Shown here in pieces: positions 23,693 through 32,337 of a DNA stretch of 64,000 bases (positions within the stretch are counted from its first letter, which is position 1; every line of letters starts with the position of its first letter). Location of the stretch: contig NZ_CP080767.1 of NCBI RefSeq assembly GCF_019602855.1, positions 2,790,001 to 2,854,000 of the forward strand. Reading direction: 5' to 3'. A program made the position numbers and the translations under genes. The notes below the pieces were generated by a model. It searched no databases. It was not told the origin of the DNA and saw nothing but the letters and a program-made list of their open reading frames with translations. This stretch comes from Cupriavidus pinatubonensis (GTDB lineage: Bacteria; Pseudomonadota; Gammaproteobacteria; Burkholderiales; Burkholderiaceae).

Positions 23693-25972
23693 CTAGGGGC
23701 GTCGGCCTTGTAGCGCCGCCAACACCGTCTCCGGCACAAACGGCGGCCGTCTCAGCCGAACACCCGTCGCATCAAACAGCGCATTCGCAATCGCCGGCGC
23801 TCCCGGCAATGATGCCGATTCGCCCGCTCCCATCGGCGGCTCTGACTGCCTCGGCATCAGCAGCACCTCGATCGGTGGAATCTCCGGAAAGGTCAGCAAC
23901 GGATAGCCGCCCCATTCGCGACTGGCCACACCGTCGCCATCAAAGCGCACCTGCTCCTTGAGCACGCGGCTCAGCGTCTGCAAGACGTTGCCGTGGATCT
24001 GGTGACGTACGCCGTCCGGGTTGACCATCATACCGGTGTCCTGACCCACGAAGATCTTCCTGACGACGATCTGTCCACTGGCGACATCGACCGACAGATC
24101 GAGAATCCACGCAGCCCATGCCGCGCCGAAGCCTGGGAAACGGCTGTGGATATATCGCGCATACGCGACGCCGCGGCCGTGCAGTTTTCCGTTCGCATCG
24201 GGCACGCCGCGCGAACCGTTCGCACCGCGTTGCCAGCCCGCGGCCTCTGCCACGGCACGCAGCAGGTCAGCCGCGCGATTGTCGGGGAGATGTCGCAAGC
24301 GGAAATCCACCGGGTCCACACCCGCTTCTGCCGCCAGTTCATCGATCATGGATTCATGCGCGAACGTATTCGGCAGCGCCGATACGCCACGCAACCACGA
24401 TGCGCGCACGATCGCCGGGGTGTCGTCGCAGCGGATGCGGCGGCCGGAGTAGGCATACGGCGGTACCGCGGTGCGATCGCCCATCTCAAGCATGCGCGGC
24501 GCATTCGGCAACTGTCCGGTGAGCAGCAGCGCGAGCGTCGGTGCATCGTTGGACGGATAGCGGCTGACGAAGTCGTAGCCAAGCAGTTCACCATTGCTGC
24601 CGAGCGTGGCGCTGACATCCATGAGCTGCGCCGCGCCCTTGGGCTCCCACAGGTGTTCCTGCTCGCGCGATAGCTGCACGCGTACGGGACGGCCGACCGC
24701 GCGCGACAGCAGCACGGCGTCGGCGCAAACGTCGTCGGCACAGTTGCGACCGTAGCAGCCGGCGGCTTCCATGCGGACGATCTCGATGCTGCCCTCGCCC
24801 AGTCCGGACAAGCGCGCCAGATCGATACGCAGTACATGCGGATTCTGCGTGCCGGACCACACGGTCAGGCCATCTTCGCGCCAGTGGGCTACGGCGCATG
24901 ACGGCCCGATCGAGCCATGCATCTGGTAAGGCCAGGTGTAGTGGCGTTCGAGCGTGGTGCCAGCGTCGGGTGCGGGCATCTCGCCATCATCGAGCAGTTC
25001 ACGGCGCGTGGCGGGGTTGGCGCGCAGCGCGGGCTCGGGATCGTCGAGCGCAGGCAACGGGGGCACCGGCTTCCAATGCACGCGCAGGCGGCGCGCGGCC
25101 ATCACCGCATATTCCTCGCGCTCGGCTACCACGCCGATGAAGTCGCCCTGCACCACGATGTCCACCAGCCCCGGTACATCGCGCACGGAATTGCGATCGA
25201 CGTCGAGCAAGCTCGTGCCGACGAAATCGCCGCTGTCGCGGCCGGCGTACGGCGGGCGCACCACGCGGCCGTGCAGCATGCCGGGCACGCGCACGTCATG
25301 CACGAAGGTCAGCACGCCGCGCGCCTTGTCGGGGATATCCACACGGCCTGCGCCGCGGCCGACGATACGGTACGACTCGACAGGCTTGGTCTGTACATCA
25401 TCCGCGAGTGGCAGCTCGACGTGCTCGTCGGCCACCAACGCACCGTAGCCGATACCGTGCTGCGTCCCCTTCACGCGGAACACACCGTCGTCGGCTTCGA
25501 GCGCATCCGCTGCTACGCCGAGCTGGTTCGCCGCGCGCGCCTGCAGCCACGCGCGAGCCTGGGCCGCTGCACGCCGCAATGGAATTGCCGAAATCTGGAT
25601 CGATGCGCTCGCGATCGTCGGACCCTGGTTGGGCGTCGCGTCGGTATGGCCGAGCACCATGCGCACGCGCGCGAGCGGCACGTCGAGTTCTTCTGCGACG
25701 ATCTGCGCGAGTGCGGTACGGATGCCAGTGCCCAGATCCACGTGGCCATTGAAAGCCAGCACTTCGCCGGTGTCACGTACGGCGACGAAGATATCGGGCA
25801 GCGCCGGCACATAGTCGGAAGCCGCACCGGGCTGGCCCGCCGCCGGTCGCGCCGCGGCCTGCGGCGCACGCGTGATCAGCAGCACGCCACGCGCCTGCAG
25901 CAGCGCCAGGCGCTGCACGCGCGGGGTGGGGGCCTCCGCCTCGCGAACGGTATCGAGGATGGTCGAAGTCAT
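23693..25972 (-). CDS. Nicotinate dehydrogenase molybdenum subunit (xanthine dehydrogenase family), without cytochrome tail
   Basis: A 759-residue molybdopterin hydroxylase large chain. It shows the elements expected of the catalytic domain: GHVDLGTGIRTALAQIVAEEL near the N-terminus, a central PYQMHGSIGPSCAVAHW, and PPMGAGESASLPGAPAIANAL at the C-terminus with the catalytic Glu at residue 718. The order of these blocks matches the molybdenum part of NicB, but the cytochrome c part present in Pseudomonas NicB is absent. Together with NicA (31840-32337) and the cytochrome protein (32334-35264) it should hydroxylate nicotinate at C6. It is divergent from the TetR gene. There is no Tat signal, which fits cytoplasmic maturation. 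Confidence 0.85.
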   Translation of the reverse strand: MTSTILDTVREAEAPTPRVQRLALLQARGVLLITRAPQAAARPAAGQPGAASDYVPALPDIFVAVRDTGEVLAFNGHVDLGTGIRTALAQIVAEELDVPLARVRMVLGHTDATPNQGPTIASASIQISAIPLRRAAAQARAWLQARAANQLGVAADALEADDGVFRVKGTQHGIGYGALVADEHVELPLADDVQTKPVESYRIVGRGAGRVDIPDKARGVLTFVHDVRVPGMLHGRVVRPPYAGRDSGDFVGTSLLDVDRNSVRDVPGLVDIVVQGDFIGVVAEREEYAVMAARRLRVHWKPVPPLPALDDPEPALRANPATRRELLDDGEMPAPDAGTTLERHYTWPYQMHGSIGPSCAVAHWREDGLTVWSGTQNPHVLRIDLARLSGLGEGSIEIVRMEAAGCYGRNCADDVCADAVLLSRAVGRPVRVQLSREQEHLWEPKGAAQLMDVSATLGSNGELLGYDFVSRYPSNDAPTLALLLTGQLPNAPRMLEMGDRTAVPPYAYSGRRIRCDDTPAIVRASWLRGVSALPNTFAHESMIDELAAEAGVDPVDFRLRHLPDNRAADLLRAVAEAAGWQRGANGSRGVPDANGKLHGRGVAYARYIHSRFPGFGAAWAAWILDLSVDVASGQIVVRKIFVGQDTGMMVNPDGVRHQIHGNVLQTLSRVLKEQVRFDGDGVASREWGGYPLLTFPEIPPIEVLLMPRQSEPPMGAGESASLPGAPAIANALFDATGVRLRRPPFVPETVLAALQGRRP

Positions 25973-26043
25973 GGGTCGATTATTTTTGCCGCTTTGCGTG
26001 GGGCGGCACCCGCTATGCCACCGTTATACTGCCTTCCAACAGA

Positions 26044-26053
26044 CATCATGATG
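26044..26053. promoter_or_regulatory. 10-bp palindrome in the TetR/molybdenum subunit gap
   Basis: CATCATGATG, a perfect 10-bp palindrome 14 bases before the TetR ATG. A TATACT (-10-like) lies about 14 bases upstream of it. It could be an autoregulatory site, but such short palindromes also occur by chance. Confidence 0.25.
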
Positions 26054-26067
26054 CCAAGCCATCCAAC

Positions 26068-26805
26068 ATGACCATCAAGACCGCAACCCAGCGCGCGGCA
26101 GTCGGAACGCGCGCCCGGCAGGCGCAGGACAGCCGTGACCGGATCCTGAAGGCGGCCATCAAGGTCTTTGCGCAGCGCGGTTACGACGGCGGACGCATCG
26201 AACGCATTTCCTCGCTCGCCAAGACCTACGACCGGATGATCTATTACTACTTCGGCAGCAAGGAAAAGCTGTTCGTCGAAGTGCTCGAGACCATCTACCT
26301 GCAGCTCAACGAAGCCGAGCAGAAACTCGAAGGCGAACTCGACGCTGCCGATCCGGTGCGCGCCCTGTCGCAACTGATCGACTTCATCTGGCACTACTAC
26401 CTGGAGCATCCGGAGTTCGTCGCGATCCTGACCAGCGAGAACATCAGCCAGGGCAAGCACGCGCGCAAGTCGGTGCGGTTGCGCGAGATCTCCAGCTACG
26501 CGTTGTCCGTGCTCGACGGCATTCTGTCGCGCGGCAAGGCGGCGGGACTGTTCCGGCCCGACGCCGGCGCGCGAGACGTCTACATGGTCATCGCCTCGCT
26601 CGGCTACTTCTACAACTCGAACCATCATACGCTCAGCGCCTTCCTGGGCGAGCCGATGATGGGCGCGCCCGCGCTCGCGCATTGGCGCGATGTGATCCAG
26701 CAGACAGTGCTGCGCGCGGTGGCAGTGCCGGGCGCCGTTCCCGACGCCCCGCCCGCGCCGCCTGCCGGCAAATCGGCGAAGGCCAGGCGCGCCGCCGCAG
26801 GCTGA
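26068..26805 (+). CDS. nicS: TetR family regulator, NicS-like
   Basis: A 245-residue TetR regulator. The DNA-binding domain lies at about residues 24-70: RDRILKAAIKVFAQRGYDG and the recognition region KTYDRMIYYYFGSKEKLF. The larger C-terminal part is a ligand pocket domain (TetR_C). The tail (about 225-245) is Ala/Pro/Lys-rich and probably disordered. It is divergent from the molybdenum subunit gene, which suggests that it controls that promoter and its own. The nicS name is by analogy with the TetR regulator of nicotinate dehydrogenase genes in Pseudomonas. Confidence 0.7.
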   Translation: MTIKTATQRAAVGTRARQAQDSRDRILKAAIKVFAQRGYDGGRIERISSLAKTYDRMIYYYFGSKEKLFVEVLETIYLQLNEAEQKLEGELDAADPVRALSQLIDFIWHYYLEHPEFVAILTSENISQGKHARKSVRLREISSYALSVLDGILSRGKAAGLFRPDAGARDVYMVIASLGYFYNSNHHTLSAFLGEPMMGAPALAHWRDVIQQTVLRAVAVPGAVPDAPPAPPAGKSAKARRAAAG

Positions 26806-26844
26806 GCGTCGCATCAGGCGCACGGCCGCGGGTCGCAACGCGAC

Positions 26845-27495
26845 TCAGGCTGCCGCGCTCACGCCGGCCGGCGCCGCCTTGGCGATCTGCGCGAGCGCTT
26901 CATCCCGGGTCAGCACGGTGGCGTACTTCTGCCCCATGTCGAACAGGTTCGCCGCATGCGGCCCGAGCGCGCGGTCGCCCACGCAGTCCGACACCACCAG
27001 CGGACGAAAGCCGAGCGACATCGCGTCGACCACGCTCGCGCGCACACATCCGCTGGTCACGCAACCGGCGACCAGCAGCGTCTGCACGCCACGCTGCGTG
27101 AGCCACGCCGCCAACGACGTGCCGAAGAACGCCGAGGGCACGGTCTTGCGCACTACATACTCGCCCGCAGCGGGTGCCAGCTCCGGCACGATGGCGCTGT
27201 TGTGGCTGTCTTCCTTCAGCGTCAGCATGCCGGGCACCTTCAGCGTGAAGATGTTGTGGTCCGCATCGTCATCGGCAAACACGATCCGGCTGTGCGCGAC
27301 CGGCCAGCCCTCCTGGCGCGCCGCGCGCAGCAGTGGCTGCGTATTGCGGATCGCCTCCGGAATATTGCCGCCGCCGAACACCGCCGGATCGGCAAAGCCG
27401 TTGACGAAATCGATGATCAGCAGCCCGTATGGCGGGCGCAGTTCCATGGCGGTGCCGAAGCCTTGCCGCTGGTAGGTCTGGACTTCGTCATGCAT
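26845..27495 (-). CDS. nicF: Maleamate amidohydrolase
   Basis: A 216-residue isochorismatase-family hydrolase. The catalytic triad of this family is visible: Asp in LLIIDFVNGFADP, Lys in VVRKTVPSAFFGTSL and Cys in LLVAGCVTSGCVRASVVDA. In the nic pathway it turns maleamate into maleate and ammonia in the cytoplasm. The first ATG (27495) overlaps the end of nicX by eight bases, and a shorter start is not needed. It is the last gene of the nicEDXF unit. Confidence 0.93.
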   Translation of the reverse strand: MHDEVQTYQRQGFGTAMELRPPYGLLIIDFVNGFADPAVFGGGNIPEAIRNTQPLLRAARQEGWPVAHSRIVFADDDADHNIFTLKVPGMLTLKEDSHNSAIVPELAPAAGEYVVRKTVPSAFFGTSLAAWLTQRGVQTLLVAGCVTSGCVRASVVDAMSLGFRPLVVSDCVGDRALGPHAANLFDMGQKYATVLTRDEALAQIAKAAPAGVSAAA

Positions 27496-28567
27496 GGCGT
27501 GCTTCCTTGAACAGTGTGTTGACCGTGGCGTGGTGGCCGTCCGTCACCTTGCCGCGAACCACCACCGGCTCGCCGTCGAGCGTGACGGTGCAGTGGCGTA
27601 CGGGAATATCGATATGGCAGGCCGTGGTACGGCTTCCACCGGCTTCGTTGTTGGGGCCGAACGAGCACAGGAAGTTGCCCTCGTACGCACGCGCATCCAT
27701 GCCGATGGTGGCTTCGCGGTCGTACATGGCCAGCGCCGACCAGCTCGCGCGCGGCTGCAGGCCCCAGCCGATATGCGACATCGCATAGGCTTCCGGATCG
27801 TTGAACGACGCCATGTAGTTGGCCAGCAGCTCGGCATCGAGCCCGCCTTCGATGGCCCTCACGTAACCGGCCTCGAGCGTGATGCGGATCGGCTGCTGGA
27901 TATACGACTTCATCGGCAGCAGGATGTCGCCACGATCCAGCACGATAGTGCCGTGGGTGCCGCCCTCGTTCGGCCACGTCAGCACGAAGCCGCTCGGCCA
28001 GTGGTCCCAGCGGCCGGGCTCGTCGACGAAGCCATATTCGCTGATCGCCGGGAATTCCCCAAGGCTGCAGCGCAGGTCCATGCCCGCGTGGGACACGATA
28101 TGCATTTCCCGCGCGCGCGAAAGCCGCGCCGTTGCCGCCTTTACGCGCTTGCGGTCGGCTTCCGTCGGGACCATGCGCGCGAGCACCTCAGGCGGCTCCA
28201 CCGCGAGCAGGATCTTCGTGCCACTGCTCAGGATGTCATGCTGCTCGGGCGAGAACAGCAGCGTCATCAGGTCGAGCACAAGATCGCTCGCCTTGAGCGC
28301 GGCGATCGCGGCCGGGTTACCGGTCAGCGGCGTGGTGCCGAGATAGGCCAGCGCATCGCGGCTCAGCGCCTTCTCGCCATTGACGGGCGGCAGGTCGAGC
28401 CGGTTGACGATGGCACCCATCGACGCCGCCGCCACCATGGCGGTGCGCAGCGTCTGCGGATGCGTGGCGGCACCGGTCAGCACCGTGACGGTCTGGCCGG
28501 CTTCGAGCTTCGACAGCGTGAGCACCTGCTTCCACGCCTGGGTCAGGTCGTAATCGCTTACGGGCAT
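27488..28567 (-). CDS. nicX: 2,5-dihydroxypyridine 5,6-dioxygenase
   Basis: A 359-residue protein of the aminopeptidase-T-like fold family to which NicX belongs. This Fe(II) extradiol-type enzyme opens the ring of 2,5-dihydroxypyridine to N-formylmaleamate. It starts MPVSDYDLTQAWKQVL and has the segments FVLTWPNEGGTHGTIVLDRGD, MSHIGWGLQPRASW and RTTACHIDIPVRHC, with several His, Asp and Glu residues that could be iron ligands. The ATG at 28567 lies 23 bases after nicD; the frame open further upstream is rejected. The neighbours on both sides are nic genes, which makes the assignment strong. Confidence 0.93.
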   Translation of the reverse strand: MPVSDYDLTQAWKQVLTLSKLEAGQTVTVLTGAATHPQTLRTAMVAAASMGAIVNRLDLPPVNGEKALSRDALAYLGTTPLTGNPAAIAALKASDLVLDLMTLLFSPEQHDILSSGTKILLAVEPPEVLARMVPTEADRKRVKAATARLSRAREMHIVSHAGMDLRCSLGEFPAISEYGFVDEPGRWDHWPSGFVLTWPNEGGTHGTIVLDRGDILLPMKSYIQQPIRITLEAGYVRAIEGGLDAELLANYMASFNDPEAYAMSHIGWGLQPRASWSALAMYDREATIGMDARAYEGNFLCSFGPNNEAGGSRTTACHIDIPVRHCTVTLDGEPVVVRGKVTDGHHATVNTLFKEARHA

Positions 28568-28590
28568 GTTCGCTCCTCCGATCGCGGATA

Positions 28591-29421
28591 TCAGGCCGCA
28601 GGCAACGCGGCGCCGAGGAAATCGCCGAAGGCACGGTAGAAGCCGGCCTCGTCGTCCCACGGGATCATGTGGCCCGCATCTGGCACGTGACTCACCAGTA
28701 CGCCGGGCACGAGCTTGCGGATTTCCTCGACGTCTTCGGCACGGATTACGTCGCCACGCCCGGCAGTCATCAGGAGCGTGGGTACCCTCACGTGCGGCAG
28801 GTCCGCGTGGATGTCGTCTTCGTGAAAGCCATTGAAGCTGGCGAGGATGGCGCGCTCGTCGCACGTGTGCAGCCATTCGGCGCGCAGGCGCAACTGATCT
28901 TCGGTCCACGTCGGGCAGAAGCGGCGCATGCCTTCGGCGTCGATGCCTGCGCGGGCAAGGCAGATCGAATCGATGTACCACGGCAGTTGCGCGGGATAGG
29001 CGCGTCGGCCGGGGCCGGAGACAGGCGGATCGACCATCACCAGACGCGTGAGTCCCGCCGGGTGCTGGCGCGCGGCGCGCACGCCGATGCGACCGCCCAT
29101 CGAGTGACCGACGATGGCGTAGCGCTGCAGCCCCAATGCTTGCGCGAACGCGATCACGTCAGCGGCTTGTGCATCGAGGCTGTAGTCGAGCGTGTCGCTG
29201 GCCTCAGACAACCCACGGCCGCGTACATCCAGCACATAGGTATCGAAGCGCTGGCCGAACTGCTCGCCGACGAAGCCCCACGTAATAGCCGGGCTCGTGA
29301 TGCCCGGCACGATGATCACGGCATCGCGCGATGCCCGTTCGCCATCGTTGCCGCCATAGCGCAGGTAATGCTGGCGGATGCCGTTGGCATTGACATTGCC
29401 GCCGTAGAGGAAGGTGCTCAT
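28591..29421 (-). CDS. nicD: N-formylmaleamate deformylase
   Basis: A 276-residue alpha/beta hydrolase. The nucleophile elbow is VGHSMGGRIG, the acid most likely Asp in VMVDPP or near the C-terminal TLLMTAGRGD, and the His is in PDAGHMIPWD. In the nic pathway it removes formate from N-formylmaleamate to give maleamate. The ATG at 29421 gives MSTFLYGGNVNANG; upstream codons fall inside nicE and are rejected. It lies 10 bases after nicE and 23 before nicX. Confidence 0.93.
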   Translation of the reverse strand: MSTFLYGGNVNANGIRQHYLRYGGNDGERASRDAVIIVPGITSPAITWGFVGEQFGQRFDTYVLDVRGRGLSEASDTLDYSLDAQAADVIAFAQALGLQRYAIVGHSMGGRIGVRAARQHPAGLTRLVMVDPPVSGPGRRAYPAQLPWYIDSICLARAGIDAEGMRRFCPTWTEDQLRLRAEWLHTCDERAILASFNGFHEDDIHADLPHVRVPTLLMTAGRGDVIRAEDVEEIRKLVPGVLVSHVPDAGHMIPWDDEAGFYRAFGDFLGAALPAA

Positions 29422-29431
29422 GGCGCAGGCC

Positions 29432-30199
29432 TCAGTAGGCGCCGGACAGCAGCGCACCGGCGCCCGGCACGACCGGCTCGAGGTCCAGCGCGCGAAGCAT
29501 GGCGTAGGTCGTGGCAATGGCCGCGGTGATCACCGGCTTGCCGGTCATCGCCTCCACCTTCGCCACAGCCGGCAGCGAAGGCATCTGCACGCACGCCGAC
29601 AGCACGATGGCATCGACATCGGCAATGTTCATCTGCGCGACGATGCCGGGCAGCTTCGCCGGATCATGGCGACCGACTTCCAGGTTGTCCGGAATCTCGA
29701 GCGCGCGGTAGTCGACGACTTCATAACCCTCATTGCGGATGTAGTCGACGACCAGTTCGGTCAGCGGCTTCATGTACGGCGCGACAACAGCGATACGCTT
29801 CGCACCGATCACCTTCAGTGCATCGACCAGCGCGCCAGCACTGGTAATCACCGGCGCATCACCGCCGTTCTCAGTCGTGTGCGCTTTCAGGCGCTGCTCG
29901 GACGTGCGGTGGTAGCCGTGGCCCATCGCCATGATCGCAACCAGGCAGGCATAGCCGAGCACGTCGACGCGCGCATCGGAAAGCTCGACGGCGCAGCGAT
30001 CGGATTCGGCATCCATCGCGGCCAGTTCTTCCTTGACCACCTTCTTCATGCGCATGCGGCTCGAATGGAAGGTGAACCGTTCGGGGCGGATCTGCTGCCG
30101 CGCGGTCAGCATGGCCGGGATCTCGGTTTCCATCGTGGTGTTGGAGCTCGGCACGATCTGGCCGATTCGGAAAACTTTCTGCACTGTCGACTCCGTCAT
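29432..30199 (-). CDS. nicE: Maleate cis-trans isomerase
   Basis: A 255-residue member of the Asp/Glu racemase superfamily. The two catalytic cysteines expected of maleate isomerases are present: Cys85 in LGYACLVAIM and Cys203 in VLSACVQMPSL. The N-terminus has the substrate loop VPSSNTTMETEI. It converts maleate to fumarate, the last step of the route. The ATG at 30199 was chosen by the family length; a frame open to 30373 runs through the promoter and is rejected. It is the first gene of the minus-strand nicEDXF unit. Confidence 0.94.
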   Translation of the reverse strand: MTESTVQKVFRIGQIVPSSNTTMETEIPAMLTARQQIRPERFTFHSSRMRMKKVVKEELAAMDAESDRCAVELSDARVDVLGYACLVAIMAMGHGYHRTSEQRLKAHTTENGGDAPVITSAGALVDALKVIGAKRIAVVAPYMKPLTELVVDYIRNEGYEVVDYRALEIPDNLEVGRHDPAKLPGIVAQMNIADVDAIVLSACVQMPSLPAVAKVEAMTGKPVITAAIATTYAMLRALDLEPVVPGAGALLSGAY

Positions 30200-30273
30200 C
30201 TGAGTGTCTGGGGAACGCCTGTCTACCCGCCGCTCCCGGCATTGATTGCGCCGGACGTCCGCGGTTGCGATTG

Positions 30274-30302
30274 ATTGTAGTGTACACACTCTATATCCGC
30301 AA
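30274..30302 (-). promoter_or_regulatory. nicE promoter with operator in the spacer
   Basis: Read on the minus strand: -35 TTGCGG (30302-30297), 17-base spacer, -10 TACAAT (30279-30274). The spacer holds GAGTGTGTACACT (30291-30279), 13 of 14 bases identical to the site at the nicC promoter. The leader to nicE is about 65-70 bases. Confidence 0.65.
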
Positions 30303-30451
30303 ACAGATTCTGCGCGTGGCCAAGAGCACTCATTCAGTGCACGCTGAACATATAAATCCCCATATTCGCGCATGATTTAGCCGTCTCAGAGCATCATGCT
30401 ATTTCCATCACATCAACCTAAGGGTTTTCCATAGGTTCAAGAAAATCTATC

Positions 30452-30481
30452 TTTACCTCGCATTTTTGAGTGTGTACACTC
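30452..30481 (+). promoter_or_regulatory. nicC promoter with overlapping operator
   Basis: -35 TTTACC (30452-30457), 17-base spacer, -10 TACACT (30475-30480). The inverted repeat GAGTGT-GT-ACACTC (30468-30481) covers the -10, so a bound protein would block polymerase. The same sequence occurs in reverse orientation at the nicE promoter. Confidence 0.62.
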
Positions 30482-30550
30482 GTTTTCAACAACTGGCCGA
30501 GAACGGCCCTCACACTCATCGACCCATGTGTCATTGCCAGGAGAAAGAAC

Positions 30551-31711
30551 GTGCAAGGCAAAACGCGAATCGCAATCATCGGCGCCGGACTCGGAGGGAC
30601 GGCCGCCGCCGCCCTGATGCAGCGGGCAGGCTTCCAGGTCAGGCTCTATGAACAGGCGCCGGCGTTTTCGCGTCTGGGTGCGGGCATCCACGTGGGGCCG
30701 AACGTCATGAAGATCATGCGGCGCATCGGCATCGAGGACGCGCTCAATGACATGGGCTGCCACCCGGACTTCTGGTACAGCCGCGACTGGGACAGCGGTG
30801 AGGTGGTCGCGCAGATTCCGCTGGGCGACTACGCACTGAAGCACTACGGCGCGAGCTACCTGACCGTGCACCGCGGCGACTTCCACAAGCTGCTTACCGA
30901 TGCCGTGGCGCCGGGCACGCTGTTCTTCAACAAGAAGCTCGAAAGCGTGACCGACCACGGCGATGTCGTGCAGCTGCGCTTCACCGACGGCACGGTCGAT
31001 GAGGCCGATATCGTGATCGGCGCGGACGGCGTGAACTCGCGCATCCGCGAAACGCTGCTCGGCGCGGAACCGCCCAAGTACACGGGCTACGTGGCGCATC
31101 GTGCGGTGTTCCCGATCTCGCGCGTCAAGGGCTTTACGCATGACCGCTGCACCAAGTGGTGGTCGGATGACCGCCACATGATGGTGTACTTCGACACCAG
31201 CAAGCTCGACGAGATCTACTACGTGACCGGCGTGCCGGAGCCCGAGTGGGACATGAGCAAGAGCTGGGTGTCCAGCAGCATCGAGGAAATGCGCGCGGCG
31301 TTCGACGGCTGGCATACGGGCGTGCAGTCGCTGATCGAAGGCACCGTCGAAGTGACCAAGTGGCCGCTGCTGGAGCGCGATCCGCTGCCGCTGTGGAGCC
31401 GCGGCCGCCTGGTGCTGCTCGGCGACGCCTGCCACCCGATGAAGCCGCACATGGCGCAAGGCGCCGCGATGGCGATCGAGGACGCGGCCATGCTGACCCG
31501 CTGCTTTACCGAGGCCGGCACGGACGACTTCGCCGCCGCGTTCGCGCTGTACGAAGCCAACCGCTCGGAACGCGCCAGCAAGGTCCAGCTGGTCTCGCAC
31601 AACAACACGTGGCTGCGCACCAACGAGAATCCCGACTGGTGTTTCGGCTACGATGTGTACAACGTGCCGCTGGTCTCGGCCGGACGCACGCCGCTGTCGG
31701 CGGCGGCATGA
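30551..31711 (+). CDS. nicC: 6-hydroxynicotinate 3-monooxygenase
   Basis: A 386-residue FAD monooxygenase of the PHBH class. The dinucleotide site is IIGAGLGGTAAAALM at the N-terminus, the DG motif VIGADGVNSRIRE is in the middle, and the second FAD motif is LLGDACHPMKPHMAQGAAMAIEDA. It decarboxylates and hydroxylates 6-hydroxynicotinate to 2,5-dihydroxypyridine. The start is a GTG at 30551 with AGGAG seven to nine bases upstream; the frame open from 30470 has no ribosome site. It is the first gene of nicC-nicA-nicB and faces nicE. Confidence 0.94.
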   Translation: MQGKTRIAIIGAGLGGTAAAALMQRAGFQVRLYEQAPAFSRLGAGIHVGPNVMKIMRRIGIEDALNDMGCHPDFWYSRDWDSGEVVAQIPLGDYALKHYGASYLTVHRGDFHKLLTDAVAPGTLFFNKKLESVTDHGDVVQLRFTDGTVDEADIVIGADGVNSRIRETLLGAEPPKYTGYVAHRAVFPISRVKGFTHDRCTKWWSDDRHMMVYFDTSKLDEIYYVTGVPEPEWDMSKSWVSSSIEEMRAAFDGWHTGVQSLIEGTVEVTKWPLLERDPLPLWSRGRLVLLGDACHPMKPHMAQGAAMAIEDAAMLTRCFTEAGTDDFAAAFALYEANRSERASKVQLVSHNNTWLRTNENPDWCFGYDVYNVPLVSAGRTPLSAAA

Positions 31712-31839
31712 TGTCCGCCTGAAACCGAACTGCCTGCATGGCGGCCTTGCCGCCGTGCGGGTCCGAAGCGCCGCAGCCCCTCGCCATGAAGGGGCGCGAC
31801 GCAGCGATGCGTGATGTTCAAAACCGCCCCCTGCCCCCG

Positions 31840-32337
31840 ATGAACGCGCCCCGCCCGCTGACGCTCCATGTCAACCACGCCGAGCACACGCTCTGCGTGG
31901 CGCCAGACACGCCGCTGCTCTATATCCTGCGCAACGACCTGGCCTGCAATGGCCCGAAGTATGGCTGCGGACTGGGGCAGTGCGGCGCGTGCACGGTACT
32001 GGTGGACGGCACCGCCGCGCGATCGTGCGTGCTGCCGGTGAAGGCGGTGGTGGGCCACGCCGTGACCACGCTGGAGGGTCTCGGCACAGCCGCACAAGCC
32101 GACCCCGTGCAGCAGGCATTCATTGACGAGCAGGCCGCGCAGTGCGGCTATTGCCTCAACGGCATGATCATGACCGCCAAGGCGCTGCTGGCCGACAACC
32201 CCGACCCGAGCGAAGCGGAGATCCTCGAGGCGCTGCGCTTTAACCTGTGCCGCTGCGGCACACACGTGGAAATCGTGCGTGCGGTGCAGCGCGCCGCCGT
32301 GCTGCAGCGCGAGCATGCGCAAGGAGCACAACGGTGA
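31840..32337 (+). CDS. nicA: Nicotinate dehydrogenase iron-sulfur subunit
   Basis: A 165-residue protein with two [2Fe-2S] clusters. The N-terminal plant-type cluster has GPKYGCGLGQCGACTV and a further Cys in AARSC. The C-terminal four-helix domain has QCGYCLNGMIM and NLCRCGTH. It passes electrons from the molybdenum centre to the cytochrome subunit. The ATG at 31840 gives the normal family length of 150-165; in-frame ATGs at 31738, 31786 and 31807 are alternatives, and none has a convincing ribosome site. Its stop overlaps the nicB GTG (GTGA), so the two are coupled. Confidence 0.92.
   Translation: MNAPRPLTLHVNHAEHTLCVAPDTPLLYILRNDLACNGPKYGCGLGQCGACTVLVDGTAARSCVLPVKAVVGHAVTTLEGLGTAAQADPVQQAFIDEQAAQCGYCLNGMIMTAKALLADNPDPSEAEILEALRFNLCRCGTHVEIVRAVQRAAVLQREHAQGAQR

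Larger units (their letters stand above)
30200..30550. other. Divergent regulatory region between nicE and nicC
   Basis: 351 bases without a gene. It holds a promoter towards nicE (30274-30302), one towards nicC (30452-30481), and a 14-bp operator in each. The stretch between them is AT-rich compared with the neighbours, as expected of a regulatory region. A short in-frame extension of nicC up to 30470 has no ribosome site and crosses the promoter. Confidence 0.7.
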
